64,000 bases of DNA from Parabacteroides faecalis (GCF_022809355.1 NZ_JAKZMM010000003.1:62001-126000), one strand, 5' to 3'. Shown: positions 17,255 to 30,304, counted from the stretch's first letter. Numbers and translations are program-made. Notes: a model not told the origin generated them from the sequence alone.

Positions 17255-18688
17255 ATGGCTATATTAAATATAAAGGACTATTTGGATAAAGATGAGCAGA
17301 AAGACTTATTGCGCTTTCTGACTGCCGGATCGGTGGATGATGGTAAATCTACGTTGATTGGTCGTCTGTTGTTTGACAGTAAAAAGCTGTATGAAGACCA
17401 GCTGGATGCGTTGGAACGCGACAGCAAACGTATGGGAAATGCCGGAGAACATATTGATTATGCCTTGTTGCTCGACGGTTTGAAGGCCGAACGCGAACAG
17501 GGTATTACAATCGATGTCGCTTATCGTTATTTCAGTACCAATAACCGTAAGTTCATTATTGCCGACACTCCGGGGCATGAACAATATACGCGGAATATGA
17601 TTACCGGAGGTTCGACAGCTAACTTGGCGATCATTCTGGTGGATGCCCGTACGGGTGTGATCACACAAACCCGTCGACATACTTATCTGGTTTCTTTGTT
17701 GGGAATCCGTCACGTGGTTTTGGCAGTCAATAAGATGGACTTGGTTGATTTCGACAAGCAGGTGTTCGATAAGATTGTTTCCGATTATCAGGCTTTTGTC
17801 CAGCCTTTAGGTATCGAAGATGTAACCTGTATCCCTCTTTCTGCTTTGGATGGCGATAATGTGGTGGATAAAAGTGACCGCACTCCTTGGTACGAAGGTC
17901 CGTCATTGTTGGATTTTCTGGAAACAGTGCCCATTGATAAAGATAGGAATTACGAGAATTTCCGTTTCCCCGTGCAGTATGTCTTGCGTCCGAATCTGGA
18001 CTTCCGCGGGTTTAGCGGAAAAGTGGCAAGCGGTGTAATCCGTAAAGGGGATGAAGTAATGGCTTTGCCTTCCAGAAAGAAATCTCGGGTGAAGAGCATC
18101 GTTACTTACGAAGGCGAAATCGAAGAGGCTTTTCCTCCTATGTGCGTTACTTTGACCTTGGAAGACGAAATTGATGTATCTCGCGGTGAGATGCTGGTAC
18201 ATCCGAATGATCTTCCGGTAGAAAAACGAGGCTTCGAAGCGATGTTAGTCTGGATGGATGAAGAAGCGATGGATACAAACAAGCAGTTCTATCTGAAACA
18301 GACCACCAATACTACGCGAGCACGGATCGATACAATCCGGTATAAAGTCAACGTCAATACGATGGAACAGTCGGCTGTTGATCATCTCGAACTGAATGAA
18401 ATCGGGAAAGTAGTCATTTCAACGAATAAAGAATTGTTCTTTGACTCTTATGCAGCTAACAAGCAGACCGGTTCTTTTATCTTGATTGATCCGATTACCA
18501 ACAACACGTCGGCGGTTGGTATGATCTTGAATCCGGTGGACGATAACCAGCTGGTTCTTGAAAATGAAAGCAATGTCATTACGCTGAATTTACCGGAAAT
18601 GGGAATCAATCCGGAGCATTACGAGGCTGTCGAGAAAGTATGCAAGGAGATCGAAAGCCGGGGTATTGAGTTGCGGATTATTAAGTGA
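17255..18688 (+). CDS. cysN: Sulfate adenylyltransferase subunit 1 (GTPase)
   Basis: 477 residues. GTPase motifs are [26 protein letters not shown] and NKMDLVDF, followed by EF-Tu-like beta-barrel domains. GTP hydrolysis drives APS formation with CysD. It is not fused to an APS kinase; cysC is separate. The ribosome site is purine-rich (AAGAGGAG) and well spaced. Confidence 0.96.
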   Translation: MAILNIKDYLDKDEQKDLLRFLTAGSVDDGKSTLIGRLLFDSKKLYEDQLDALERDSKRMGNAGEHIDYALLLDGLKAEREQGITIDVAYRYFSTNNRKFIIADTPGHEQYTRNMITGGSTANLAIILVDARTGVITQTRRHTYLVSLLGIRHVVLAVNKMDLVDFDKQVFDKIVSDYQAFVQPLGIEDVTCIPLSALDGDNVVDKSDRTPWYEGPSLLDFLETVPIDKDRNYENFRFPVQYVLRPNLDFRGFSGKVASGVIRKGDEVMALPSRKKSRVKSIVTYEGEIEEAFPPMCVTLTLEDEIDVSRGEMLVHPNDLPVEKRGFEAMLVWMDEEAMDTNKQFYLKQTTNTTRARIDTIRYKVNVNTMEQSAVDHLELNEIGKVVISTNKELFFDSYAANKQTGSFILIDPITNNTSAVGMILNPVDDNQLVLENESNVITLNLPEMGINPEHYEAVEKVCKEIESRGIELRIIK

Positions 18689-18727
18689 ATGGATATAAAT
18701 AATACGACCTTTTAATTTTTTGACAGA

Positions 18728-18811
18728 TGTCGAAAAGCTTTAGCACATCTGTCGAAAAGCTTTATCACAGTTGTCAAAAAGCTTTTCGACAATTGTGCTA
18801 AAGCTAGAAGG
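18728..18811. repeat. Tandem near-palindromes, 22-bp period
   Basis: Units start at 18728, 18750, 18772 and 18794, exactly 22 bases apart. The cleanest is TGTCAAAAAGCTTTTCGACA, an almost perfect palindrome around AAGCTT. It fills the space between cysN and the sulfotransferase and may act as terminator, binding site or RNA-processing signal. Confidence 0.8.
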
Positions 18812-18832
18812 TCACTAGTTTGAGGATAAAAC

Positions 18833-19936
18833 ATGGGATTACTTCAGTTTGATAAGCTACCGATTAATACATTGGTAGGTGCCGATTGGGATACCTTTAA
18901 GAAGATAACCGACGGGCAAGTCATAGGCGATGAGTACAAAGCCAAGTTTAGGTTAACGAAAGCCGTTTGCAGGCTGTTGAGTTTATTGAAACCTTTTGAA
19001 GACGGTCGTTACGCAAAATTAGAAAACCAGCCGTTGGAAATGGATCCGTTGTTCATCTTAGGCCATTGGCGGAGTGGTACAACTTTCGTGCATAATGTTT
19101 TTGCTTGTGATAAGCATTTCGGTTATACAACGACTTATCAGACTGTATTTCCGAACCTGATGTTGTGGGGACAGCCTTTCTTCAAGAAGAATATGTCTTT
19201 CCTGATGCCCGATCATCGTCCGACCGACAATATGGAATTGAAGGTGGATCTTCCGCAGGAAGAAGAGTTTGCCCTTTCCAATATGATGCCTTATACGTAT
19301 TATAACTTCTGGTTCTTCCCGCAAAAGATGTTGGAATATTGCGATAAATATCTTTTGTTTGATACAATCACGGAAGAAGAACGCCAGATCTTTATGAAGG
19401 CTTTTCTGAAGCTTGTCAAGATATCTTTGCATAATACAGGCGGAACCCAGTATTTAAGCAAGAATCCTCCACATACCGGACGAGTAAAGACCTTGTTGGA
19501 AATGTTTCCGAACGCCAAGTTTATTTACTTGAAACGTAATCCTTATACAGTCTTTGAAAGTACACGCAGTTTTTTCATCAATACGATCAAGCCGCTTAAA
19601 CTGCAACCTATTTCGGATGAAGAGCTGATACATAGTTTTGTGGAAGTCTATAAGCGTCTGTTCTATAAATTCGAGGAAGAGAAATCGCTGATTCCGGAAG
19701 GAAATCTGGTTGAGCTGAAATTCGAGGACTTCGAACAGGATGCATACGGTATAACTGAAGATATTTACAAGCGGTTAAACCTGCCCGGTTTTGAAGAGTC
19801 AAAAGACCAGATTGCCCAATATCTGGGGAAAAAGAAAGGATACAAGAAGAATAAATATAAGTATGAAGAAGCAACTGTGCATACTGTTGAGGAAAACTGG
19901 GGCATGGCTTTGGAGAAATGGAATTATTCTTTGTAA
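18833..19936 (+). CDS. PAPS-dependent sulfotransferase
   Basis: 367 residues, cytosolic type. GHWRSGTT (residues 77-84) is the loop that binds the 5'-phosphosulfate of PAPS. SKNPPHTGR (about 209-217) and YLKRNPYTVFESTRS (about 232-246, with Arg and Ser for the 3'-phosphate) complete the cofactor site. It moves a sulfuryl group from PAPS to an acceptor that the sequence does not reveal. In Bacteroides thetaiotaomicron a sulfotransferase in a similar PAPS-making cluster (BT_0416, from memory) sulfonates cholesterol and other steroids, so a sterol or lipid acceptor is the leading idea. A lipid-A, capsule or sulfolipid target is also possible. Confidence 0.88.
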   Translation: MGLLQFDKLPINTLVGADWDTFKKITDGQVIGDEYKAKFRLTKAVCRLLSLLKPFEDGRYAKLENQPLEMDPLFILGHWRSGTTFVHNVFACDKHFGYTTTYQTVFPNLMLWGQPFFKKNMSFLMPDHRPTDNMELKVDLPQEEEFALSNMMPYTYYNFWFFPQKMLEYCDKYLLFDTITEEERQIFMKAFLKLVKISLHNTGGTQYLSKNPPHTGRVKTLLEMFPNAKFIYLKRNPYTVFESTRSFFINTIKPLKLQPISDEELIHSFVEVYKRLFYKFEEEKSLIPEGNLVELKFEDFEQDAYGITEDIYKRLNLPGFEESKDQIAQYLGKKKGYKKNKYKYEEATVHTVEENWGMALEKWNYSL

Positions 19937-19953
19937 TAAATAGGCTGAATGCA

Positions 19954-20937
19954 ATGAAAAAGTATGTATATGTTTGCTGGATAATGTTGGGCTTGTTCCT
20001 TTGTCAGGGAAGCTGGGCTGCCGGTGAGAGAGAACAAACCTCGGATGAAAAGGTTGTACCTTTCTTATATGGTGATATGGATCAATGGGTGGTTCGCGAG
20101 ATTTCTGAGTCGGCAATTATCGGAGGTGAAACGAAGTTGCTTTATGAAATTGCACCGCATGATACCATAAAAGGAAATATTCCGTATGCGAATAAAGGCG
20201 GTTCTCCTTGGGCTAACTCGAATGTGATGGCGAAAGTAGCCGGTATTGTCAAGACGAATGTATCGGTATTTCCGGAACGTCGTGGAACTGGCTGGTGTGC
20301 CCGCATGGAGACTCGTATGGAAAAGGTGAAGGTTTTCGGTATAGTAGATATTGAAGTGGTAGCTGCCGGTTCTGTATTCCTGGGCTGTATTCACGAACCG
20401 ATAAAGGGAACGAAGAATCCGCAAAGCATGTTGTTGAGCGGTATTCCTTTTACGAAACGTCCGAAAGCCTTACAATTCGACTATAAGGTGAAAGTGATGC
20501 CGGAACACAAGCGGGTGCGTAGTACGGGATTCAGCCGGAAGACAACCGTGCCGGGCCAGGATTCGGTTGCAGTAGTCTTGTTCTTGCAGAAGCGTTGGGA
20601 AGACAAAGACGGGAATGTATTCTGCAAACGAGTTGGGACGATGGTTCAGCGATATGCTCAATCAAGCAACGGATGGGTAAATAATGTAACTTATCCGATA
20701 TTATATGGAGATATAACGAAAGATTCGGCCTATAAAGATTATATGCGTATTCAAGTGGAAGAACGCTATACAACCAACAGCAAAGGTGAAAGTGTTCCTA
20801 TTCACGAAGTAGGTTGGGCTGACAAGAATGAGACACCGACGCACATGATCCTTCAGTTTGTGTCCAGCCATGGCGGGGCTTATATTGGTTCGCCGGGAAA
20901 TACATTCTGGATTGATAATGTGAAATTGGTTTATTGA
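19954..20937 (+). CDS. Secreted PCMD-domain protein
   Basis: 327 residues from ATG 19954 (MKKYVYVCWIMLGLFLC), with a Sec signal cleaved near SWAAGE. The body resembles the PCMD (putative carbohydrate metabolism) domain: a beta-sandwich with ANSNVMAK near the start and GNTFWIDNVKLVY at the end, a pattern seen in carbohydrate-binding jelly-rolls. It starts 17 bases after the sulfotransferase stop, so it is probably co-transcribed. Whether it binds a sulfated glycan is speculation. Confidence 0.7.
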   Translation: MKKYVYVCWIMLGLFLCQGSWAAGEREQTSDEKVVPFLYGDMDQWVVREISESAIIGGETKLLYEIAPHDTIKGNIPYANKGGSPWANSNVMAKVAGIVKTNVSVFPERRGTGWCARMETRMEKVKVFGIVDIEVVAAGSVFLGCIHEPIKGTKNPQSMLLSGIPFTKRPKALQFDYKVKVMPEHKRVRSTGFSRKTTVPGQDSVAVVLFLQKRWEDKDGNVFCKRVGTMVQRYAQSSNGWVNNVTYPILYGDITKDSAYKDYMRIQVEERYTTNSKGESVPIHEVGWADKNETPTHMILQFVSSHGGAYIGSPGNTFWIDNVKLVY

Positions 20938-21034
20938 TTAGAACTGAAAGTAAAATAATAAAATATATCTGTTGGCAGAATTGAATTAGTGTAACTTGGT
21001 TCTACAATCTATGTAGAGTGTTTAAAAATTACGT

Positions 21035-22165
21035 ATGAAAAAAGTATTAGGACTATTTTTGATGTTGTTGTTTGCATGTACGTCTAGACATGAAAATGAA
21101 ATACAGACACTCTCTGTAGATTTACATTCTTCTGCAGTCTCTTTCGAAGACTTGTTCTCGAAAATAGAGATAATACCTCTGGAGACGTCTGACAGTTGTT
21201 TGTTGGTGGATGTAGAGAAAATCGTACAAGTTGATAGTTTGTTGTATATTTTCGATAGTAGGCGTCCTGCGTTATATGTGTTTGATGAGAAAGGGGCGTT
21301 TGTTAAACAAATATCCCAATGGGGTAGTGGTCCAGGAGATCATTTGTTGATAAGTGATTTTATGGTTGATAAAAAACAACAGACTATAGGCTTGTTGAGT
21401 CCCAACGGGCATCTGGGAATGTATGATTTAGGTGGAAAATTTATCAAGCAAGATGTGTTACCTGCCAAGCCTAATTATTTTGCCGTTGCTTCTCTTGGCT
21501 CGGACAAGTGGGCTTTCTGGTCGTGTGTGAGAGAAGATGAGGATGGAATTACAGTTGTTGGAAAAGACTCTTTAAATACCGTCAGTGGTTTTTGGAGGAA
21601 CGATCGTATTTTGGATATGGGTAATTTGAATCCTTTTTATGAATACAATGAGAATGTGTATTTTGCTACGGCATACCAAAATATAGTCTATAGGTTGACA
21701 GAAAAAGGAGTACATCCTGTTTATTGTTGGGATTTTGGTAAAGAAGGCATTGATGATGAAATGTTGCAAAAATATCGTTTGATTGAAAATGAGGGAAAAC
21801 GAAATGATGAGCTGATTAAAGATTTGTCTGATGGAACACTCCCTTTTTGCATGAAATTTCATCGGGAAAATGATATATATTATTATGTATCTCTGCAAAA
21901 AGGTTTAGGTACAGCGAACAAGAATATTAATGTGTTTTATAGAAAACAAGACGGTAGTACGTTTGTCTTTGAAAAGTTGGCTGAAAAATTAAGTATAAAT
22001 CCTCTTCTATTTACAGAAGATTACATTGTTTCAAAATTAAATTTTGATGATTATACTTATTTGTGTCCTTTTTTGTCAGAACAAGACTACTCAAAACTTT
22101 TGTCGCGTAGGGAAGATGATAATCCGTGCTTGATAAAGTATTATTTTAGAAAAGATGGGGAATGA
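21035..22165 (+). CDS. 6-bladed beta-propeller lipoprotein
   Basis: 376 residues. A lipoprotein signal ends LLFAC (acceptor Cys about residue 15). The early segment EDLFSKIEIIPLETSD with a following DSLLYIFDSRRPALYVFD is typical of the Bacteroidetes 6-bladed beta-propeller family (BF3164-like). Members are outer-membrane or surface lipoproteins of unknown function, found in many paralogues. More AT-rich than its neighbours. The 97-base upstream gap has no clear promoter. Confidence 0.75.
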   Translation: MKKVLGLFLMLLFACTSRHENEIQTLSVDLHSSAVSFEDLFSKIEIIPLETSDSCLLVDVEKIVQVDSLLYIFDSRRPALYVFDEKGAFVKQISQWGSGPGDHLLISDFMVDKKQQTIGLLSPNGHLGMYDLGGKFIKQDVLPAKPNYFAVASLGSDKWAFWSCVREDEDGITVVGKDSLNTVSGFWRNDRILDMGNLNPFYEYNENVYFATAYQNIVYRLTEKGVHPVYCWDFGKEGIDDEMLQKYRLIENEGKRNDELIKDLSDGTLPFCMKFHRENDIYYYVSLQKGLGTANKNINVFYRKQDGSTFVFEKLAEKLSINPLLFTEDYIVSKLNFDDYTYLCPFLSEQDYSKLLSRREDDNPCLIKYYFRKDGE

Positions 22166-25005
<2,840 letters not shown>

Positions 25006-25016
25006 TAGAATTTTCT

Positions 25017-25024
25017 TATTTTTG
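25017..25024 (+). promoter_or_regulatory. dapA promoter -7 box
   Basis: TATTTTTG fits TAnnTTTG and lies 32 bases before the dapA ATG. No matching -33 at ideal spacing. Confidence 0.5.
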
Positions 25025-25056
25025 CAAGAAATAAAGAGATTTGTCAATTAAAACTT

Positions 25057-25950
25057 ATGGCGGATATAAATTTAAAAGGGATGGGTGTTGCTTTGATAAC
25101 CCCATTCAAGGAAGACGAGAGCGTTGACTATGAGGCTTTAGGTCGGTTAGTCGATTATTTATTGCAAAATGGAGCGGACTATTTAGTCGTTCTGGGAACA
25201 ACTGCGGAAACTCCAACTTTGACTGAAGAAGAAAAGAAAAAGATTATAGAACTGGTTGTTACGAAGGTTCGCCATCGTATTCCTATTGTCTTAGGTGTAG
25301 GTGGTAACTGTACAAAATCAGTCGTTGATAAATTGAAGAACGACAACTTTGAGGGAATTGATGCAATTCTTTCGGTTGTACCTTATTATAATAAACCTTC
25401 GCAGGAAGGAATCTATCAGCATTACAAAGCAATAGCCCAAGCTACCGAATTGCCAGTTATATTATATAATGTACCGGGAAGAACGGGTGTGAATATGACG
25501 GCTGAGACAACATTGCGCCTGGCTCGTGAGTTTAAGAATATCATTGCCGTAAAGGAAGCTTCCGGAAATATCACGCAGATGGATGATATTATCAAGAATA
25601 AACCAAAAGACTTCAATGTAATTTCAGGTGATGATGGTATTACTTTCCCGTTGATTACATTGGGTGCTATCGGTGTTATTTCTGTGATCGGTAATGCTTT
25701 CCCGCGTGAATTCAGTCGGATGGTTCGTCTGGCTCTGGCTGGCGATTACGACAGTGCCCGTACAATTCATCACCGGTTTACAGAATTATTCAGTCTGCTT
25801 TTCGTAGATGGTAATCCGGCAGGAGTAAAGAGTATGTTAAGTATGATGGGATTTGTAGAAAACCGTCTTCGTTTACCTTTGGTTCCGACTCGTATTGTTA
25901 CGTACGAAAAGATACGCAATGTGTTGCATGAATTAAGCATCAAATGCTAA
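25057..25950 (+). CDS. dapA: 4-hydroxy-tetrahydrodipicolinate synthase
   Basis: 297 residues, TIM barrel. GTTAETPTLTEEEK holds the pyruvate-binding Thr pair. YNVPGRTGVNM holds the catalytic Tyr, and AVKEASGN holds the Schiff-base Lys. It condenses pyruvate with aspartate semialdehyde in lysine and diaminopimelate synthesis. It has its own promoter and terminator, so it is probably monocistronic. Confidence 0.97.
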   Translation: MADINLKGMGVALITPFKEDESVDYEALGRLVDYLLQNGADYLVVLGTTAETPTLTEEEKKKIIELVVTKVRHRIPIVLGVGGNCTKSVVDKLKNDNFEGIDAILSVVPYYNKPSQEGIYQHYKAIAQATELPVILYNVPGRTGVNMTAETTLRLAREFKNIIAVKEASGNITQMDDIIKNKPKDFNVISGDDGITFPLITLGAIGVISVIGNAFPREFSRMVRLALAGDYDSARTIHHRFTELFSLLFVDGNPAGVKSMLSMMGFVENRLRLPLVPTRIVTYEKIRNVLHELSIKC

Positions 25951-25995
25951 GATACAGCATAAGCCGGAAGTGATTCCAACGAGAATCATTTTCAA

Positions 25996-26055
25996 AACAC
26001 CCGAGAATCAATTTCAATTCCTTTGAGTTTTGATGTTGGTTCTCGGGTGTTTTTA
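25996..26055 (+). terminator. Terminator after dapA
   Basis: AACACCCGAGAA (25996-26007) pairs with TTCTCGGGTGTT (26040-26051), followed by TTTT. The loop is long (32 bases). The rest of the gap up to 26270 is AT-rich with nothing recognised. Confidence 0.75.
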
Positions 26056-26274
26056 TTGAATGCTGGATAACACTAGATAACCAGGAATTCATGTTCTTTG
26101 GTTTATTTTTGCCGCATGCACTACGCTGTGGTTAATCTGAAAGATATGTTTTTGGAATTAAAGAGAAAATGAGGTCTTGAAGATAAATGTTTATAGTACA
26201 TGAATTTGCCTATATTTAAGCAGTAGCTTATCACGTATCTCAAAAAATAATACGTAAAATCTTCTTTGAAAAAC

Positions 26275-26304
26275 TTGTTTATTCAGAAATAATGTCTAAC
26301 TTTG
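26275..26304 (+). promoter_or_regulatory. Promoter of the tRNA-Arg array
   Basis: TTG (26275-26277), 19 bases, then TAACTTTG (26297-26304), a good Bacteroidetes promoter. It lies 20 bases before the first tRNA. Confidence 0.65.
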
Positions 26305-26324
26305 CACTCGCAATCGAGAAAATT

Positions 26325-26398
26325 GGCTCGCTAGCTCAACTGAATAGAGCATCTGACTACGGATCAGAAGGTTATAGGTTTGAATCCTATGCGAGTCA
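26325..26398 (+). tRNA. tRNA-Arg(ACG), copy 1
   Basis: 74 bases. The cloverleaf closes: acceptor GGCTCGC/GCGAGTC (one G-U), D stem GCTC/GAGC, anticodon stem TCTGA/TCAGA around CTACGGA (anticodon ACG), and T stem ATAGG/CCTAT. The CCA end is not encoded. First of four tandem copies about 108 bases apart. Confidence 0.95.
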
Positions 26399-26433
26399 CT
26401 TCTTGAATAGAAAGAGTTCTAACATTGTAAATT

Positions 26434-26507
26434 GGCTCGCTAGCTCAACTGAATAGAGCATCTGACTACGGATCAAAAGGTTATAGGTTTGAATCCTATG
26501 CGAGTCA
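26434..26507 (+). tRNA. tRNA-Arg(ACG), copy 2, anticodon-stem variant
   Basis: Identical to copy 1 except for one base: the 3' anticodon strand is TCAAA rather than TCAGA. This turns the second stem pair from C-G into a C-A mismatch. It may fold less well or be on its way to decay. Confidence 0.9.
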
Positions 26508-26541
26508 CTTCTTGGATAGAAGAGTTCTAACATTGTAAATT

Positions 26542-26615
26542 GGCTCGCTAGCTCAACTGAATAGAGCATCTGACTACGGATCAGAAGGTTATAGGTTTGA
26601 ATCCTATGCGAGTCA
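26542..26615 (+). tRNA. tRNA-Arg(ACG), copy 3
   Basis: Same 74-base sequence as copy 1, intact cloverleaf, anticodon ACG. Spacer sequences between copies are nearly identical too, so the array arose by tandem duplication. Confidence 0.95.
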
Positions 26616-26648
26616 CTTCTTGAATAGAAGAGTCTAACATTGTAAATT

Positions 26649-26722
26649 GGCTCGCTAGCTCAACTGAATAGAGCATCTGACTACGGATCAGAAGGTTATA
26701 GGTTTGAATCCTATGCGAGTCA
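26649..26722 (+). tRNA. tRNA-Arg(ACG), copy 4
   Basis: Same 74-base sequence as copy 1. It is the last of the array and is followed directly by a terminator. Confidence 0.95.
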
Positions 26723-26724
26723 CA

Positions 26725-26757
26725 AAAACGGAGATGGTTTGACTATCTCCGTTTTTT
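26725..26757 (+). terminator. Terminator of the tRNA-Arg array
   Basis: AAAACGGAGAT (26725-26735) pairs with ATCTCCGTTTT (26745-26755), with T-rich continuation. It begins three bases after the last tRNA, so all four are probably one transcript. Confidence 0.85.
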
Positions 26758-26960
26758 GTTTATATATACTACGCTGTTTATTATTCTGTTTCCTTCGCTT
26801 TTATGTTGTTTTGTCATCGAATATAGCCGATAAGGCAGTTCTTCTTTTCTTGTATAATATGTTTGTATGCCAAAATGTCATTATTTGGGTTTGGCATTTA
26901 TTTTGTGATTTTATTAGCGAAATAAGTAATCAAAATAGATAAGAAAGGAGAATTAAATAT

Positions 26961-29549
26961 ATGAACTTTAACAACTTTACAATTAAATCGCAGGAGGCTG
27001 TCCAGCAAGCAGTGCAGTTGGTTACGCAGAATGGCCAACAGGCAATTGAGGCGGTTCATTTGTTGAAAGCTGTCATAATGACGGGCGAAAGCATTACGAA
27101 CTTCCTCTTCCAGAAGCTGGGCGTAAATCAGCAGAATGTGATAAAGGTAGTAGATGCTCAGATTGCATCTTTGCCGAAGGTTTCGGGTGGAGAACCTTAT
27201 TTATCGGGTGAGGCAAATGCCATATTGCAAAAAGCCATTGATTATTCATCGAAGATGGGCGACCAATATGTGTCGTTGGAACCGATTATCTTGGCTTTGT
27301 TTACAGAGAAAAGTACAGCTTCGCAGATATTAAAAGACGCAGGCGTTACGGAAAACGAATTACGTAAAGCAATAGAAGAGCTTCGTAAGGGGAATAAAGT
27401 AACAAGCCAGTCTGCCGAAGATACCTATGAAGCATTAAGTAAGTATGCCATCAATTTGAATGAGCGGGCTCGTAGCGGTAAACTGGATCCGGTCATTGGT
27501 CGGGATGAAGAAATCCGTCGGGTACTTCAGATATTAAGTCGTCGTACGAAGAATAACCCGATTCTGATTGGTGAACCGGGTGTTGGTAAGACGGCTATTG
27601 CAGAAGGTTTGGCGCATCGAATCATCCGTGGTGATGTTCCCGAGAATTTGAAGTCAAAGCAAATCTATTCGTTGGATATGGGTGCTTTGATTGCCGGTGC
27701 TAAATACAAAGGCGAGTTTGAGGAACGTCTGAAAGCTGTCGTAAACGAAGTGATGAAGTCGGAAGGAGAAATCATTCTGTTTATCGATGAGATTCATACG
27801 TTGGTCGGCGCAGGAAAGGGAGAAGGTGCCATGGATGCTGCCAATATCTTGAAACCTGCTTTGGCTCGTGGCGATTTGAGAGCGATTGGTGCTACAACGT
27901 TGGATGAATACCAGAAGTATTTCGAGAAAGATAAAGCCTTGGAACGTCGTTTCCAGATTGTCATGGTAGATGAACCGGATGAGTTGGATGCTATTTCTAT
28001 CCTGCGTGGATTGAAGGAAAAGTATGAAAACCATCATAAGGTTCGTATCAAGGATGATGCTATCATTGCGGCTGTTCAGTTATCAACCCGATATATTTCG
28101 GATCGTTTCTTGCCGGATAAGGCAATCGACCTGATGGATGAAGCCGCAGCTCGTTTGCGTATGCAGATGAATTCGGTTCCGGAAGCGCTGGACGAAGTTT
28201 CCCGTCGTATTAAACAGTTGGAGATTGAACGGGAAGCTATCAAGCGGGAAGATGATAAACAGAAGTTGGAACAGTTGAATAAGGAGATCGCTGACCTGAA
28301 GGATGAAGAAACAAAGCAGAAGGCTCAGTGGGAAAGTGAGAAATCGCTGATCAACAAGATCCAACAAGATAAGATCGATATCGAGAACCTGAAGTTCGAA
28401 GCTGATAAGGCGGAACGTGAAGGCGATTACGGTAAAGTAGCAGAGATCCGTTACGGTAAGATCAAGGAAAAGGAAGCCGATATCAAAGACGTACAGGAAA
28501 AGTTGCATAATATGCAAGGTGGCGCTGCGATGATCAAGGAAGAGGTGGACAGCGATGATATCGCCGAAGTCGTTTCTCGTTGGACTGGTATTCCAATTAC
28601 CAAGATGTTACAGAGCGAAAAGGATAAACTGTTGCACTTGGAAGAGGAATTACACAAGCGTGTCATTGGTCAGGACGAAGCTATTCACGCTATTGCTGAT
28701 GCTGTTCGCCGGAGTCGTGCCGGATTACAAGATCCGAAGCGGCCGATTGGTTCGTTCATCTTCTTGGGAACAACCGGAGTTGGTAAGACGGAATTGGCAA
28801 AGGCCTTGGCGGATTATCTGTTCGACGATGAGAATATGATGACGCGTATTGATATGAGTGAATATCAAGAGAAATTCAGTGCCACTCGTTTGATCGGTGC
28901 GCCTCCGGGATACGTTGGATATGATGAAGGTGGTCAGCTGACGGAAGCTATCCGACGGAAACCGTATTCGGTAGTCTTGTTTGATGAAATCGAAAAGGCT
29001 CATCCGGATGTATTCAATATCTTGCTGCAAGTATTGGACGACGGTCGATTGACGGATAATAAGGGCCGTACGGTCAACTTCAAGAATACCATTATTATTA
29101 TGACAAGTAATATGGGATCTTCTCTTATCCGTGAGAACTTCGAAAAGATTACGGATGCCAACCGGAATACGGTTGTCGATGAGACGAAGAAACAGGTTCT
29201 TGAGTTGCTGAAGAAGACAATCCGGCCGGAATTCTTGAATCGTATTGACGAAATCATCATGTTTACGCCGTTGAATGAAAAGGAAATTCGTGAGATCGTC
29301 GGCTTGCAGTTGAATACGGTTAAGAAGATGGTTGAGAAGAATGGTATCGACTTGCAGTTTACGGATGCTGCTCTCGACTTTATCAGTCACGAAGGATACG
29401 ATCCGCAGTTTGGTGCTCGTCCGGTAAAACGAGTTATCCAGCGGTACGTTTTGAACGAGTTGTCAAAAGAAATCTTGAGTGGACACGTTGATCGTTCTCG
29501 TCCGATTGTTATCGATCGTGCGAACGACGGATTGATCTTTAAGAACTAA
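26961..29549 (+). CDS. clpB: Disaggregase chaperone ClpB
   Basis: 862 residues. Order: Clp N-domain (two repeats), first AAA+ module with GEPGVGKTA and [12 protein letters not shown], a long coiled-coil middle domain rich in Glu and Lys (about residues 410-525), then a second AAA+ module with GTTGVGKTE and the [10 protein letters not shown] arginine-finger region. It works with DnaK to dissolve protein aggregates. AAAGGAG ribosome site before ATG 26961. No heat-shock operator was seen upstream. Confidence 0.97.
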   Translation: MNFNNFTIKSQEAVQQAVQLVTQNGQQAIEAVHLLKAVIMTGESITNFLFQKLGVNQQNVIKVVDAQIASLPKVSGGEPYLSGEANAILQKAIDYSSKMGDQYVSLEPIILALFTEKSTASQILKDAGVTENELRKAIEELRKGNKVTSQSAEDTYEALSKYAINLNERARSGKLDPVIGRDEEIRRVLQILSRRTKNNPILIGEPGVGKTAIAEGLAHRIIRGDVPENLKSKQIYSLDMGALIAGAKYKGEFEERLKAVVNEVMKSEGEIILFIDEIHTLVGAGKGEGAMDAANILKPALARGDLRAIGATTLDEYQKYFEKDKALERRFQIVMVDEPDELDAISILRGLKEKYENHHKVRIKDDAIIAAVQLSTRYISDRFLPDKAIDLMDEAAARLRMQMNSVPEALDEVSRRIKQLEIEREAIKREDDKQKLEQLNKEIADLKDEETKQKAQWESEKSLINKIQQDKIDIENLKFEADKAEREGDYGKVAEIRYGKIKEKEADIKDVQEKLHNMQGGAAMIKEEVDSDDIAEVVSRWTGIPITKMLQSEKDKLLHLEEELHKRVIGQDEAIHAIADAVRRSRAGLQDPKRPIGSFIFLGTTGVGKTELAKALADYLFDDENMMTRIDMSEYQEKFSATRLIGAPPGYVGYDEGGQLTEAIRRKPYSVVLFDEIEKAHPDVFNILLQVLDDGRLTDNKGRTVNFKNTIIIMTSNMGSSLIRENFEKITDANRNTVVDETKKQVLELLKKTIRPEFLNRIDEIIMFTPLNEKEIREIVGLQLNTVKKMVEKNGIDLQFTDAALDFISHEGYDPQFGARPVKRVIQRYVLNELSKEILSGHVDRSRPIVIDRANDGLIFKN

Positions 29550-29570
29550 ATTCTTAGAATCCAGATAAGA

Positions 29571-29606
29571 AAGCTTCGGTTGCTTGGGCAGCCGAGGCTT
29601 TTTTTA
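29571..29606 (+). terminator. Terminator after clpB
   Basis: AAGCTTCGGTTGC pairs with GCAGCCGAGGCTT (29588-29600, two wobble or mismatched positions), then six T. Confidence 0.8.
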
Positions 29607-29739
29607 TGCCTTTTTGTTACGGCTGTCATGAAGGAGGCAAGTCGCTCCATCGGGTATTCAATGTTTTTCCTGCCTGATAAACTTTCGGAAGTGCCTGTCT
29701 GAAGTTTCTCTTTGACGATGCTTTATTTTGTTCTTAGTC

Positions 29740-29812
29740 GGCGAATATATATTCATCGTCGGCGAATATATGTTTGCTGTGGGTGAATATATGTTCGCCC
29801 AGGGCGAATAAA
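29740..29812. repeat. Tandem near-palindromes, 21-bp period
   Basis: Units start at 29740, 29761, 29782 and 29803, exactly 21 bases apart. They share GGYGAATATATRTTC, close to the palindrome GGCGAATATATATTCGCC; the fourth unit is partial. It lies in the 406-base gap between clpB and the next gene; the rest of that gap holds the clpB terminator and a promoter box. Confidence 0.78.
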
Positions 29813-29917
29813 GATTTACTGGTTGGGTTTACGGGTTTATTCCGTGAGGTGAGGATTTTTATATGCCTGGGAAATGATTTTTTCAGGCGGGAACGCAACG
29901 GAAATAGAATAAAATGC

Positions 29918-29925
29918 TATATTTG
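29918..29925 (+). promoter_or_regulatory. Promoter -7 box upstream of the acidic protein gene
   Basis: TATATTTG fits TAnnTTTG, 30 bases before the start at 29956. Confidence 0.5.
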
Positions 29926-29955
29926 TCAATAGTTTAATCATAAAAGCTTTAGATT

Positions 29956-30282
29956 ATGAGCGGAGACAAAGATTTTATTTACGATGAGGATGAGTCTGTA
30001 AAATTCATTCAGAACTATTTACCTCAGGAACTGAAAGGAAAATTCAGCAATGACGACATCAATTATATCGTTGATTTGATCTATGAATTTTACGAAAGCA
30101 AAGGATGCATGAGCGAAGACATTGACGATGATACGGAAATAGAAATTGATGAAGACGAATTGACCGCCTTTGTAGTCAAGAATGCAAAACGGGATGGAGT
30201 CGGGAAGTTTACTCCCGAAGAAATCACCTTTATTGTACAAGGCGAGATGGCATATTGCGAATCATTGGATATGTTTGAATAA
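29956..30282 (+). CDS. Small acidic protein, unknown function
   Basis: 108 residues, very acidic (MSGDKDFIYDEDESVKF..., with IDDDTEIEIDEDEL in the middle), soluble, no signal. Two short repeats of a helix pattern (FSNDDINYIVDLIYEF and FTPEEITFIVQGEMAY) suggest an internal duplication. I know it only as a conserved Bacteroidetes type. It is 22 bases upstream of the OmpA lipoprotein gene, so it is probably in one operon with it. Confidence 0.65.
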   Translation: MSGDKDFIYDEDESVKFIQNYLPQELKGKFSNDDINYIVDLIYEFYESKGCMSEDIDDDTEIEIDEDELTAFVVKNAKRDGVGKFTPEEITFIVQGEMAYCESLDMFE

Positions 30283-30304
30283 ATAACCGATAAAAAAGAA
30301 AAAG

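Noticed and set aside
26325-26722. Regularly spaced 74-base repeats, CRISPR-like at first glance
   Set aside because: Each repeat folds as a tRNA-Arg(ACG) and the spacers are themselves near-identical.
26739-26942. 67-codon hydrophobic frame before clpB
   Set aside because: It begins in the tRNA terminator and is made of AT-rich intergenic sequence; hydrophobicity follows from T-rich codons.
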